The position numbers and the translations under genes were made by a program. Of a DNA stretch of 64,000 bases, positions 52,433 through 60,484 are shown piece by piece (the first letter of the stretch is position 1; every line of letters starts with the position of its first letter). This DNA is from Thiothrix eikelboomii. GTDB lineage: Bacteria > Pseudomonadota > Gammaproteobacteria > Thiotrichales > Thiotrichaceae. Under the pieces are notes generated by a model. The model ran no database searches. It was not told the DNA's origin and saw only the letters and a list, made by a program, of their open reading frames with translations. The DNA lies in contig NZ_FUYB01000006.1 in assembly GCF_900167255.1 (NCBI RefSeq), positions 82,677 to 146,676 on the forward strand, given 5' to 3'.

Positions 52433-54337
52433 ATGACTGAACTTCAAATCTGGACTTATGCTGTCGTTGGCTTAAGTTTCGCCTTATATTTCTATATCGC
52501 TTTCAAAGCCCAAGCGGGTTCGACCAGTGAATTCTACGTTGCAGGGGGCGGTGTTCACCCCATCGCTAACGGTATGGCTACTGCCGCTGATTGGATGTCT
52601 GCCGCATCCTTTATCTCGATGGCAGGTATTATTGCCTTTAAAGGTTATGACGCCTCTGTTTACCTGATGGGTTGGACAGGTGGCTACGTATTAATGGCTA
52701 TGCTACTTGCCCCTTACTTACGTAAGTTCGGTAAGTTCACCGTGCCTGAGTTCGTGGGTGATCGTTATTACTCAAAAACAGCACGGATCGTCGCGGTTAT
52801 TTGCTTGGTCATCATTTCCTTGACTTATGTTGTCGGCCAAATGAAAGGAGTAGGTGTTACCTTCTCTCGTTTCTTAGGTGTGTCAATGGAAGTGGGCTTA
52901 GTGGTCGGTATGGTGATTGTATTCTTCTATTCTGCTTTCGGTGGAATGAAAGGGATCACTTATACTCAGATCGCTCAGTACGTGGTTTTGATTTTTGCTT
53001 ATACCATTCCAGCTGTCTTCATTTCTCTGCAATTAACCGGTAATCCTTTGCCTCAGTTAGGTTTGGGCTCTCAGTTAGCAGATGGCAGTAATATGTATCT
53101 GTTAGATAAGCTCGATCAAGTGGTGACTGAGCTTGGCTTTAAGTCTTATACCGATAAACATGATTCCACGATCAATTTGTTCTTCTTGACGATGACTCTG
53201 ATGATCGGTACTGCGGGCTTACCTCACGTTATTATTCGTTTCTTCACTGTACCTAAAGTTGCTGATGCACGTTCTTCTGCAGGTTGGGCGTTAATTTTCA
53301 TCGCTATCCTTTACACGACCGCTCCTGCGATTGGTGCAATGGCGCGCTTGAATCTGATGAATACAGTACAAATCGGCCCAGTCGGTGCTGCTGACGGTAA
53401 CTTAGTGATTGAAGAGCGTCCGCAATGGATGAAGAACTGGGAAGCGACTAAGTTAATCGCTTTCACTGATAAAAACGGTGACGGTCGCTTACAGTACTAC
53501 AACGATGGTGCCTTAAGTAAAGCTCAAGCCGATTTTGCAGCCGCTGAAAAAGCCTTAGCCGATGCGACTGACAAGACTAAAGCTCAAGCAGCCTTCGACA
53601 AAGCTCAAGCCGCGTTGGATAAAGCGAACACTGATGCAGCAGCGTCTAAGTTCGCAGGCTATGGCTGGAAAGGTAATGAAATGACTAAGGTTGACAATGA
53701 CATTATGGTCTTGGCTAACCCTGAAATTGCTAAATTACCGAACTGGGTTATCGCTTTAGTGGCAGCTGGTGGTATTGCAGCTGCTTTATCGACAGCGGCT
53801 GGCTTATTATTAGCGATTGCTTCAGCGATCTCGCATGACTTAATGAAGGGTATCTTTACTCCGAATATCTCTGAGAAAACTGAGTTAATGGCTTCACGGA
53901 TTGCGATCACGATTGCGATCTTATTGGCCGGTTATATGGGGCTAAATCCACCCGGATTCGCCGCAGAAGTTGTCGCCTTGGCGTTTGGTCTAGCCGCTTC
54001 CTCGATCTTCCCTGTGTTGATGATGGGCATCTTCTCCAAGCGGGTTAATAATTATGGTGCTGTTTTAGGTATGCTTGCAGGTATCGGTACTACCTTAGTT
54101 TACATTTTCTGGTTCAAGGGCTGGTTCTTCGTAAAAGGTACGGAGATGGCGGCGAATGTTCCAGCTAACTGGTTCTTAGGTATTTCACCAGAAGCCTTCG
54201 GTACAGTCGGTGCTTTGGTTAACTTTGCAGTGGCTATTATTGTATCGCGGATGACTGCTCCACCACCTGCACATATTCAGGAATTAGTGGAAAGTGTTCG
54301 TATCCCTCGGGGTGCAGGCACAGCGATTGCTCACTAA
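52433..54337 (+). CDS. Sodium:solute symporter, VC_2705 type, with EF-hand-like insertion
   Basis: The 634-residue SSS protein begins IWTYAVVGLSFALYFYIAF and has GSTSEFYVAGGGVHPIANGMATAADWMSAASFISMAG, AGLPHVIIRFFTVPKVADAR and the usual helices. Between helices (about residues 320-420) lies a soluble insert with a calcium-loop-like DKNGDGRLQYYND (EF-hand-like) and an Ala/Lys/Asp-rich coiled-coil stretch. The DUF4212 partner is directly upstream. The substrate is unknown; family members carry organic anions. The terminator follows the stop. Confidence 0.87.
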   Translation: MTELQIWTYAVVGLSFALYFYIAFKAQAGSTSEFYVAGGGVHPIANGMATAADWMSAASFISMAGIIAFKGYDASVYLMGWTGGYVLMAMLLAPYLRKFGKFTVPEFVGDRYYSKTARIVAVICLVIISLTYVVGQMKGVGVTFSRFLGVSMEVGLVVGMVIVFFYSAFGGMKGITYTQIAQYVVLIFAYTIPAVFISLQLTGNPLPQLGLGSQLADGSNMYLLDKLDQVVTELGFKSYTDKHDSTINLFFLTMTLMIGTAGLPHVIIRFFTVPKVADARSSAGWALIFIAILYTTAPAIGAMARLNLMNTVQIGPVGAADGNLVIEERPQWMKNWEATKLIAFTDKNGDGRLQYYNDGALSKAQADFAAAEKALADATDKTKAQAAFDKAQAALDKANTDAAASKFAGYGWKGNEMTKVDNDIMVLANPEIAKLPNWVIALVAAGGIAAALSTAAGLLLAIASAISHDLMKGIFTPNISEKTELMASRIAITIAILLAGYMGLNPPGFAAEVVALAFGLAASSIFPVLMMGIFSKRVNNYGAVLGMLAGIGTTLVYIFWFKGWFFVKGTEMAANVPANWFLGISPEAFGTVGALVNFAVAIIVSRMTAPPPAHIQELVESVRIPRGAGTAIAH

Positions 54338-54360
54338 GAGCAGTTAGTTAAGCTAGCTTG

Positions 54361-54388
54361 AAAAGGCTCCTCCGGGAGCCTTTTCTTT
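54361..54388 (+). terminator. Rho-independent terminator of the DUF4212-symporter operon
   Basis: AAAAGGCTCC (54361-54370) and GGAGCCTTTT (54375-54384) form a 10-base-pair stem with a four-base loop, followed by a T-rich stretch. Confidence 0.9.
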
Positions 54389-54418
54389 ATGAGTTTTAGA
54401 CAGAGGTTAAAGCCCATT

Positions 54419-54889
54419 ATGTTTAAATGGTTTTTTGGTTTAAGTATCCATCTGCGCATTGCTATTTTGGTAGCGCCCGTTTTTGTAATCGGTGGCTATG
54501 GCTTAGCAGATTTATGGGCGACTAAGAATAATCCCGAACCTGCGGGCAAATTAAAAATGATCCCGATGGAATTAATCGGTCGTTGTGATTTGGCAACTGA
54601 CTGCCAAGTCGGTAATGAAGCACTGAAAGTGAGTTTGAAATATAAACCAGCGAGCAAGAGTGAATTGATACGTATCGAATTAACCCCGAATGATCGGATT
54701 CGTGGAATGGAAATGTCTTTAGTTCGTGGTGATCAAGAAGAGCATATTGTGATTGAACCATTAAGAGGTGAAACCGTATGGTACGGTGAGTTTCCTCCTA
54801 GTGTCTTAGATCCTAAGCCCAATAAGATTCGCTTAGCGGTTGCTCAGTTTGGTAAGGTCTCTTATAGCGAGTTTCCTGTTCAGTTCTGA
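54419..54889 (+). CDS. Single-pass membrane protein of unknown function
   Basis: The ~156-residue product has one N-terminal membrane helix (IAILVAPVFVIGGYGLADLW) and a periplasmic beta-rich domain with two Cys (RCDLATDCQVG). I do not recognise a family. An ATG at 54389 is in frame, but it touches the terminator of the preceding operon and lacks a ribosome site; AGAGG before 54419 is better, though the spacing is long. It lies between a symporter and a NhaD-type antiporter in the same direction. Confidence 0.65.
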   Translation: MFKWFFGLSIHLRIAILVAPVFVIGGYGLADLWATKNNPEPAGKLKMIPMELIGRCDLATDCQVGNEALKVSLKYKPASKSELIRIELTPNDRIRGMEMSLVRGDQEEHIVIEPLRGETVWYGEFPPSVLDPKPNKIRLAVAQFGKVSYSEFPVQF

Positions 54890-54941
54890 TTTGTAAACGG
54901 TTAGCTAATTCAGTGTTGCCTGCTTGTTATTCGGAGGACTT

Positions 54942-56336
54942 ATGCATTTATCCTTGTTGTTTGGTTGCTTATCCCTAGGGCTATTAGCATTTTTTCCTAG
55001 CTTAACGGTCGCTAGCACCTTTGAGCCACCTAATTTAACAAGCAGTGGTTTAGGCTTACTCTCTTTGCTGATTTTTATTATTGCTTATAGCCTAGTGATA
55101 GCAGAAGAGAAATTGCATTTACGTAAATCTAAACCTGTGATCGTTGCTGCGGGCATTATGTGGGTTTGTGTCGCACTGGCGTATCACCAGCTAGGCTTGA
55201 CCGAGCAGGTTGCGGTGATTTTAGATCATAATCTCCTCGAATTCGGTAAATTGATGCTGTTCCTATTAGCAGCCATGACCTTTATTAATACAATGGATGA
55301 GCGTAAGGTCTTTGCCGCTTTGCGTAGTTGGTTAGTAGCTAAAGGCCTTTCTCTGTATTGGATTTTTTGGATTACAGGCTTGCTTGCCTTTTTTATTTCA
55401 CCCGTTGCGGATAATCTCACGACCGCTTTATTAATGGCCGCTGTTTTAATCGCAGTCGCAGCAGATCGACCCAATTATATTGCAATGGGCTGTATTAATA
55501 TTGTCGTGGCAGCGAATGCAGGTGGAGCTTGGAGTCCGTTTGGTGACATCACCACGCTTATGGTTTGGCAAGCTGGAATTGTGGAGTTCTCCCAGTTTTT
55601 TGCATTACTTGTTCCGTCTTTGGTTAATTGGTTCGTGCCTGCATTGATTATGTCATTCTTTTTAGATAAAGGGCATCCAGTCGCCACTACGGAAAGGGTC
55701 AAGATTAAGCAAGGTGGTTTAGTTGTGGTGGTATTATTCATCTTGACGATTGCAATGGCAGTGATTTTTCATAGCCAATTTCATTTACCTCCAGTACTGG
55801 GAATGATGACAGGTTTGGGTGTTTTGAAGGTGTATGGTTGGTATCTAAAGCAGCAACAGTCTAACCCAACTAATCCTGATGAAGAGGAGCCGGTTGGGCG
55901 GTTTGATATTTTTAATCAATTACAAAGAGCCGAATGGGATACGCTCATGTTCTTTTACGGCGTGATTCTCTGTGTCGGTGCCTTAGGTGCATTTGGGTAT
56001 TTAGCTCTCGTGTCTGAGGTTTTATACAGTGTTAATCCAACCGTGGCGAATGTGATTATTGGCTTACTCTCAGCGGTGATTGATAACATTCCGGTTATGT
56101 TTGCAGTGCTCACCATGCAGCCAGATATGTCTTTAGGGCAATGGTTGTTAGTGACCTTGACGGCGGGTGTGGGTGGATCTTTGTTATCCATTGGTTCAGC
56201 AGCTGGCGTGGCATTAATGGGGCAGGCTCGTGGCTATTATACCTTTGCCTCCCATCTGAAATGGTCGTGGGCGGTAGCATTGGGGTATGCACTCAGTATT
56301 CTTGCACATTTATGGATCAATGCTGAGCTTTTGTAG
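54942..56336 (+). CDS. nhaD: NhaD-type Na+/H+ antiporter
   Basis: From the ATG at 54942 (GGAGGA upstream; the in-frame TTG at 54924 precedes that site) the 464-residue protein has a cleavable-looking first segment and then about ten or more helices with FISPVADNLTTALLMAAVLIA and NAGGAWSPFGDITTLMVWQAG, the hallmarks of the NhaD branch of ion transporters. It should expel sodium in exchange for protons, matching the sodium-driven symporters upstream. Confidence 0.9.
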   Translation: MHLSLLFGCLSLGLLAFFPSLTVASTFEPPNLTSSGLGLLSLLIFIIAYSLVIAEEKLHLRKSKPVIVAAGIMWVCVALAYHQLGLTEQVAVILDHNLLEFGKLMLFLLAAMTFINTMDERKVFAALRSWLVAKGLSLYWIFWITGLLAFFISPVADNLTTALLMAAVLIAVAADRPNYIAMGCINIVVAANAGGAWSPFGDITTLMVWQAGIVEFSQFFALLVPSLVNWFVPALIMSFFLDKGHPVATTERVKIKQGGLVVVVLFILTIAMAVIFHSQFHLPPVLGMMTGLGVLKVYGWYLKQQQSNPTNPDEEEPVGRFDIFNQLQRAEWDTLMFFYGVILCVGALGAFGYLALVSEVLYSVNPTVANVIIGLLSAVIDNIPVMFAVLTMQPDMSLGQWLLVTLTAGVGGSLLSIGSAAGVALMGQARGYYTFASHLKWSWAVALGYALSILAHLWINAELL

Positions 56337-56656
56337 CTCACTGCTAAATCAGCACCGAAAACGATGCACGGTGCTGGTTGGAGCGCAGCTGTAAATTTCT
56401 TCTCTCCTCTTTCTTCTATCCTCAATGAGAGGCTTCACCAGCTAGTCGCTTGTAGATCAACGAATCTATGCTAATCTCCCCCACGCTTGGCAGATTGCAA
56501 ACAGCTAAGCGTGACCAACGAACGATTTCCTGTAGCCAGCCGTGGTATTTAACGACTATAGTACGGTTAAATTTTACCTCAGCTGATCAGTTAGATGGGT
56601 AAATGGGCTTTACCGTTGGAGTAACACCAAGGTAAATCAAGGGAGATGTGATTTTG
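56337..56656. other. 320-base intergenic region with a hairpin
   Basis: CAGCACCG (56350-56357) and CGGTGCTG (56369-56376) form an 8-base-pair stem just after nhaD, but no T-run follows. No ORF or clear promoter pair was seen in the rest. Confidence 0.4.
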
Positions 56657-57343
56657 ATGGAAAATACATCGGTTTTGGTGGTTGAAGACGAGTATCGGAT
56701 TCGACAGTTTCTGCGTGCAGCTTTGGAGGGTGAGGGCTGCAAGGTATTAGAAGCGCCAACCGTTGCTGCGGGCTTAGCGCTAGTCAGTGAGTATAAACCG
56801 GAGTTAGTGATTCTCGATTTAGGCCTGCCTGATGCAGATGGTCGTCAGTTTATTCGTAGTTTACGAGGCTGGTCGGATGTACCTATTATGGTGTTATCGG
56901 CACGCAATTTAGAGGCTGATAAGGTTAGTTTATTAGATGCAGGGGCCGATGATTATCTGGCTAAACCGTTTGGGGTGGCTGAATTATTAGCTCGTTTACG
57001 CGCTTTAAAGCGACGGCGTGCTCAGCGGCCTAATGATAATTCGGCCATTGTAAAATTTGGCGAAGTGATGGTCGATCAAGTTAATCGCTTAACTTTTCGT
57101 AATGGGGAGCAAGTGCATCTGACCCCACGTGAATACCATTTACTGACAATTATGCTTGCTCAACCGGGGAAGGTGCTGACGCAGCGCCAACTACTCCGTG
57201 AAGTTTGGGGGGCAGGGCATTCAGAAGATGGACATTATCTGCGGATCTATATCGGCCGTTTGCGCCAAAAACTGGAGGCTGATCCGTCTCAACCCCAGCA
57301 TTTATTGACAGAAACCGGGGTTGGTTATCGTTTTTGCCAATAA
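56657..57343 (+). CDS. KdpE-like OmpR-family response regulator (orphan)
   Basis: From the ATG at 56657 the 228-residue regulator has a receiver with Glu10/Asp11, acceptor Asp54 and Lys103, and a winged-helix domain with VHLTPREYHLLTIMLAQPGKVLTQRQLLREVWG and GVGYRF. The sequence is closest to KdpE by feel. No kdpD sensor or kdpFABC genes are within the window, so the target is unknown. The GTG at 56648 touches the GGGAGA ribosome site and is not used. Confidence 0.85.
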   Translation: MENTSVLVVEDEYRIRQFLRAALEGEGCKVLEAPTVAAGLALVSEYKPELVILDLGLPDADGRQFIRSLRGWSDVPIMVLSARNLEADKVSLLDAGADDYLAKPFGVAELLARLRALKRRRAQRPNDNSAIVKFGEVMVDQVNRLTFRNGEQVHLTPREYHLLTIMLAQPGKVLTQRQLLREVWGAGHSEDGHYLRIYIGRLRQKLEADPSQPQHLLTETGVGYRFCQ

Positions 57344-57380
57344 TTATTGACCTGTACTTAAATAAAAGCGGGTTAGTCAA

Positions 57381-57409
57381 TAGACGTTGCCATCACAGTC
57401 CGGTATGAT
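57381..57409 (+). promoter_or_regulatory. Candidate promoter of tRNA-Arg and tpiA
   Basis: TAGACG (57381-57386) and TATGAT (57404-57409) are separated by 17 bases and lie 17 bases before the tRNA. Confidence 0.45.
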
Positions 57410-57425
57410 TTGCAGCTCTAATTAT

Positions 57426-57502
57426 GCACCCTTAGCTCAGCTGGATAGAGCGTTGCCCTCCGGAGGCAAAGGTCAGAGGTTCGAATCCTCTAGGGTGCGC
57501 CA
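57426..57502 (+). tRNA. tRNA-Arg (anticodon CCG)
   Basis: A full 77-base cloverleaf: acceptor GCACCCT/AGGGTGC, D arm GCTC...GAGC, anticodon stem TTGCC/GGCAA around loop CTCCGGA (anticodon CCG), T arm AGAGG-TTCGAAT-CCTCT, discriminator G and encoded CCA. It reads CGG codons. It lies 72 bases before tpiA. Confidence 0.97.
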
Positions 57503-57574
57503 TTGATTTAAGGATTGATTTCTAAGCAGAGTATCGGTAATCTTCCGCGCTCGCTGAGATTCAGAAGGAAGGTT

Positions 57575-58339
57575 ATGAGACGCATTTTAGTCGCTGGTAA
57601 CTGGAAGTTAAATGGCTCGAAAGCCAGTATTCAAAAGCTAGTTACAGGTATTGTCGCTGGCGCTGAAAATTTAACGGATGTTTCTATTGCTGTGTGTGCG
57701 CCTTATGTTTATCTGCCTTTTACTGCTGAGCTGCTTACGAAAAGCGTTGTTGGCTTAGGCGCGCAGGATGTGAGCGAGCAAGATAGTGGTGCTTATACGG
57801 GTGAAGTTTCTGCCTCTATGTTGCTAGAAACAGGCTGTAAATACGTGATTGTCGGGCATTCGGAGCGCCGTGCTTTATTCGGCGAGAAGGATATGGATAC
57901 AGCACGTAAGTTTGCAGCAGCGCGTAAACAAGGTTTGATTCCGATTTTGTGTTTAGGCGAGTCCTTAGCTGAACGTGAAGCAGGTATGACTGAAGTGGTG
58001 GTAGCGCGGCAGTTAGATGCGGTGCTCGAACTTGAAGGCGTGCAAGCTTTAAATGATGCAGTGATTGCTTATGAGCCAGTGTGGGCGATTGGTACAGGTA
58101 AGACCGCGACGCCTGAGCAAGCACAAGCAGTTCATGCTTTTATTCGTCAGCGTCTAGCTGCATTGGATGCAGGTGTAGCGGCGAAAGTACAGATTTTATA
58201 TGGCGGCAGCGTCAAGGGTTCAAATGCTGCTGAGCTATTTGCCATGCAAGACATTGATGGTGGCTTGATTGGTGGTGCCTCGCTAGATGCTCAAGAGTTT
58301 CTGACGATTTGTCAGGCTGGGCAAAATCAGCGAGACTGA
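57575..58339 (+). CDS. tpiA: Triosephosphate isomerase
   Basis: From the ATG at 57575 (AAGGAAGG upstream) the 254-residue enzyme interconverts dihydroxyacetone phosphate and glyceraldehyde 3-phosphate. It has GNWKLNG (catalytic Lys), the catalytic His in VIVGHSERR, the catalytic Glu in AYEPVWAIGTGK and the LYGGSVKGSNA phosphate loop. The open frame extends to 57515 without a start signal. It is followed by secG after 21 bases, an order common in proteobacteria. Confidence 0.97.
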   Translation: MRRILVAGNWKLNGSKASIQKLVTGIVAGAENLTDVSIAVCAPYVYLPFTAELLTKSVVGLGAQDVSEQDSGAYTGEVSASMLLETGCKYVIVGHSERRALFGEKDMDTARKFAAARKQGLIPILCLGESLAEREAGMTEVVVARQLDAVLELEGVQALNDAVIAYEPVWAIGTGKTATPEQAQAVHAFIRQRLAALDAGVAAKVQILYGGSVKGSNAAELFAMQDIDGGLIGGASLDAQEFLTICQAGQNQRD

Positions 58340-58360
58340 TGGTTTATTTAGAAGTTAAAG

Positions 58361-58876
58361 ATGCTTTATAATATTTTATTAATTGTGCAAATCGTTGTTT
58401 CTGTTGCGATGATCGCGCTGATTTTAATGCAGCACGGCAAAGGCGCAGATGCAGGTGCAGCCTTTGGCAGTGGCGCTTCAGGTACTGTGTTTGGTTCACG
58501 GGGATCAGGTAACTTTTTAAGCCGCACGACAGCAATTTTGGCGACTGTTTTTTTCGTCAACTGTATTGCTTTGGCTTGGATTGTTTCCAATCGCACCACG
58601 AATCCTGCCACCAGTATTATGGATAGTGTGCCCGCGAGCACCGTTGCGCCGAAACTTGCTCCTGAAGTTCCTGCAGCACCAGCTAGCAGTGAAGTGCCTG
58701 CAGTGCCGACTCAGAATGCACCCGCAACTGAGTTACCAAAAACTGAAACAGCGCCTGCAGCAACACCTGCTGCCCAAGCTGAAGTACCCGCAGCAACGGC
58801 TGCCCCTGCTAAGCCTGCGGAAGCAACGCCAGCAGCAAGTGGTGAAGCGGCTACAACTGAACCTAAGAAACCTTAA
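58361..58876 (+). CDS. secG: Preprotein translocase subunit SecG, with long Ala/Pro tail
   Basis: The first ~95 residues are ordinary SecG: a first helix, LILMQHGKGADAGAAFGSGASGTVFGSRGSGNFLSRTT and a second helix (AILATVFFVNCIALAWIVS). The last ~75 residues are an Ala/Pro/Glu/Thr-rich tail, so at 171 residues it is clearly longer than the E. coli protein (110). SecG assists SecYE in protein export. It is followed by tRNA-Leu. Confidence 0.94.
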   Translation: MLYNILLIVQIVVSVAMIALILMQHGKGADAGAAFGSGASGTVFGSRGSGNFLSRTTAILATVFFVNCIALAWIVSNRTTNPATSIMDSVPASTVAPKLAPEVPAAPASSEVPAVPTQNAPATELPKTETAPAATPAAQAEVPAATAAPAKPAEATPAASGEAATTEPKKP

Positions 58877-58895
58877 ATAAGGTTTCAACCCGATT

Positions 58896-58981
58896 GCCGT
58901 CGTGGTGGAATTGGTAGACACGCTACCTTGAGGTGGTAGTGACCCTAGGTCGTGCGAGTTCGAGTCTCGCCGTCGGCACCA
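58896..58981 (+). tRNA. tRNA-Leu (anticodon GAG)
   Basis: An 86-base class II tRNA with a long variable arm (TGACC-CTA-GGTCG), anticodon stem CTACC/GGTAG around loop TTGAGGT (anticodon GAG), T arm GCGAG-TTCGAGT-CTCGC, and encoded CCA. The acceptor stem GCCGTCG/CGTCGGC has one U-U mismatch at 5-68. A tyrosine integrase gene begins about 150 bases downstream, so the 3' end is the probable attachment site. Confidence 0.96.
58962..58981 (+). other. Probable left attachment site (attL) in the tRNA-Leu 3' end
   Basis: An integrase gene directly downstream of a tRNA gene marks the tRNA 3' end as the usual crossover site. The exact core cannot be fixed without the right end of the element, where a direct repeat is expected. 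Confidence 0.6.
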
Positions 58982-59013
58982 AATTAAAATCTAGCTTAGT
59001 CTAGTGCATCCAT

Positions 59014-59048
59014 AAAGCCTTGAATCTTAACGGATTCAGGGCTTTTTT
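59014..59048 (+). terminator. Rho-independent terminator after tRNA-Leu
   Basis: AAAGCC-T-TGAATC (59014-59026) pairs with GATTCA-G-GGCTTT (59033-59045) across a six-base loop and runs into six T (59043-59048). It separates the secG-tRNA unit from the integrase gene. Confidence 0.88.
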
Positions 59049-59088
59049 ATGTCTAGGGTCGTCTAATTTATCTATGACCGTCTAAACA

Positions 59089-59132
59089 AAACAGGTATAT
59101 AAACAGGTATATGAACTGTGGAGCATATACCT
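59089..59132. repeat. Direct and inverted AGGTATAT repeats over the integrase start
   Basis: AAACAGGTATAT occurs twice in tandem (59089-59100, 59101-59112). AGGTATATG (59105-59113) recurs inverted as CATATACCT (59124-59132), ending at the base before the integrase ATG. This is a likely operator for autoregulation or a recombinase/excisionase arm site. Confidence 0.7.
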
Positions 59133-60386
59133 ATGGCGGTTAGTGTCTCAGATGTGAAACTGAAAAGCGCCAAGCCTGAAGCCAAACCTTATCGAATCCC
59201 AGTGGGTGAGAATGTGTACTTGGATGTACTTCCGAATGGACGCAAGGTCTGGCGGATGCGTTACCTCAAGCCACCTGAAAAGAAACCCGCTATCTATACT
59301 TTTGGGGACTATCCCGATATTCCTTTAAAAGCAATCAATGGTCTTGCGAAAACAGTCAAGGAACAGGTGAAGCAGGGCAGAGACCCCACGGCTTACCGTG
59401 AACAACAAAAAGCCAAGGCTGAAGCCGAGCACCAAGCCACGTTAAGAGCACAAGCTTATTCTTTCGAGACTATTGCTAGAGAGTGGCATCAGCATCGGCG
59501 CGATTCACTTCAACGTTGGAAGAGTGCAAAGAACGCTGCAAAGATTCTGCACATGCTGGAAGTGAACCTGTTCCCCGACTTAGGTGCATTGCATATTTCA
59601 GAAGTGACCGCGCCCTTATTGCTCGAAGTTATTCAAAAGGTCATCAATCGAGGTGCGATAGAAACCGCTAAAAAGCTGAATCGTTGGCTGAATGATATTT
59701 ATCGGTATGCGGTGCTGAGAAAATTAGTGGCTCACAATGAAGCCGATAACCTCAAGGGAGAGATACCCGCGCCCCGTCGTAAGAACAACCCTTATCTAAA
59801 ATCGGATGAAATCGGCGCATTCATTCGCCAAGTGGAAGCGGATACTGGGGGCGAAATCATCAAGCTGGCGATTCTACTCACCCTGCATTGTTTAACCCGC
59901 ACTCAAGAAACCCGTTTTGCTCAATGGTCTGAGTTCGACCTAGAAGCCAAACTTTGGAATATTCCAGCGGAACGCATGAAGATGAAGCGAGCGCACACTA
60001 TCCCACTGACTCCACCAGTTTTAGCACTCTTGGAGCGCTTGAGGCCGTTTACTAGGCATCAGTCTTATTTATTTTGGAATAGCTCCATAGGCAAGCCCTT
60101 TTCAGAGAATGCCATGTTGCAAGTGCTATACCGCTTAGGGTTCAAGGGTAAGCTCACGATTCACGGCTTAAGGGCGACGGGTTCAACCGTTTTGAATGAT
60201 GCACGATTTGATAAAGACATCATCGAAGCCGCCCTTGCACACAAAGAAGAGAACTCGATTCGTGGGGCTTATAACCATGCAGAGTACCTAGAAATACGTC
60301 GCCAGATGATGCACTGGTGGAGTGATTACCTCGACGGGGTGGAGCAGGGGGCGCACATTATCCCGATACGTCAAAAAGCGCTATAA
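59133..60386 (+). CDS. int: Tyrosine recombinase, P4-type integrase
   Basis: From the ATG at 59133 (GGAG upstream; a GTG at 59118 overlaps that site) the 417-residue protein has an N-terminal DUF4102-like domain (SVSDVKLKSAKP...YTFGDYPDIPLKA), a SAM-like core-binding domain (about 115-205) and a catalytic domain with Arg in TRTQETRFAQWSE, Lys in RMKMKRAHTIPLT, H-x-x-R in HGLRATG and AHKEENSIRGAYNHAEY with the Tyr nucleophile. It should insert and excise the element at tRNA-Leu. Confidence 0.95.
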   Translation: MAVSVSDVKLKSAKPEAKPYRIPVGENVYLDVLPNGRKVWRMRYLKPPEKKPAIYTFGDYPDIPLKAINGLAKTVKEQVKQGRDPTAYREQQKAKAEAEHQATLRAQAYSFETIAREWHQHRRDSLQRWKSAKNAAKILHMLEVNLFPDLGALHISEVTAPLLLEVIQKVINRGAIETAKKLNRWLNDIYRYAVLRKLVAHNEADNLKGEIPAPRRKNNPYLKSDEIGAFIRQVEADTGGEIIKLAILLTLHCLTRTQETRFAQWSEFDLEAKLWNIPAERMKMKRAHTIPLTPPVLALLERLRPFTRHQSYLFWNSSIGKPFSENAMLQVLYRLGFKGKLTIHGLRATGSTVLNDARFDKDIIEAALAHKEENSIRGAYNHAEYLEIRRQMMHWWSDYLDGVEQGAHIIPIRQKAL

Positions 60387-60450
60387 TTTCACTGGCACGC
60401 CTAGCCCGACGGGGCGAACCCCGGACACCTTTCACCGGATGGCGTGCAGA
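60382..60450 (+). ncRNA. Possible structured RNA or leader between int and the next gene
   Basis: A TATAAT (60382-60387) overlaps the int stop, and a GC-rich stretch follows about where a transcript would begin. GCACGCC (60395-60401) pairs with GGCGTGC (60441-60447), enclosing CCCGACGGGG-, CCCCGG- and CCGG-type smaller stems. No -35 box and no terminator are evident, so it may be the leader of the next gene instead of a free RNA. Confidence 0.35.
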
Positions 60451-60484
60451 TTCTGAAAGGGCTACTAATAGAAAGGGGTAGTGA

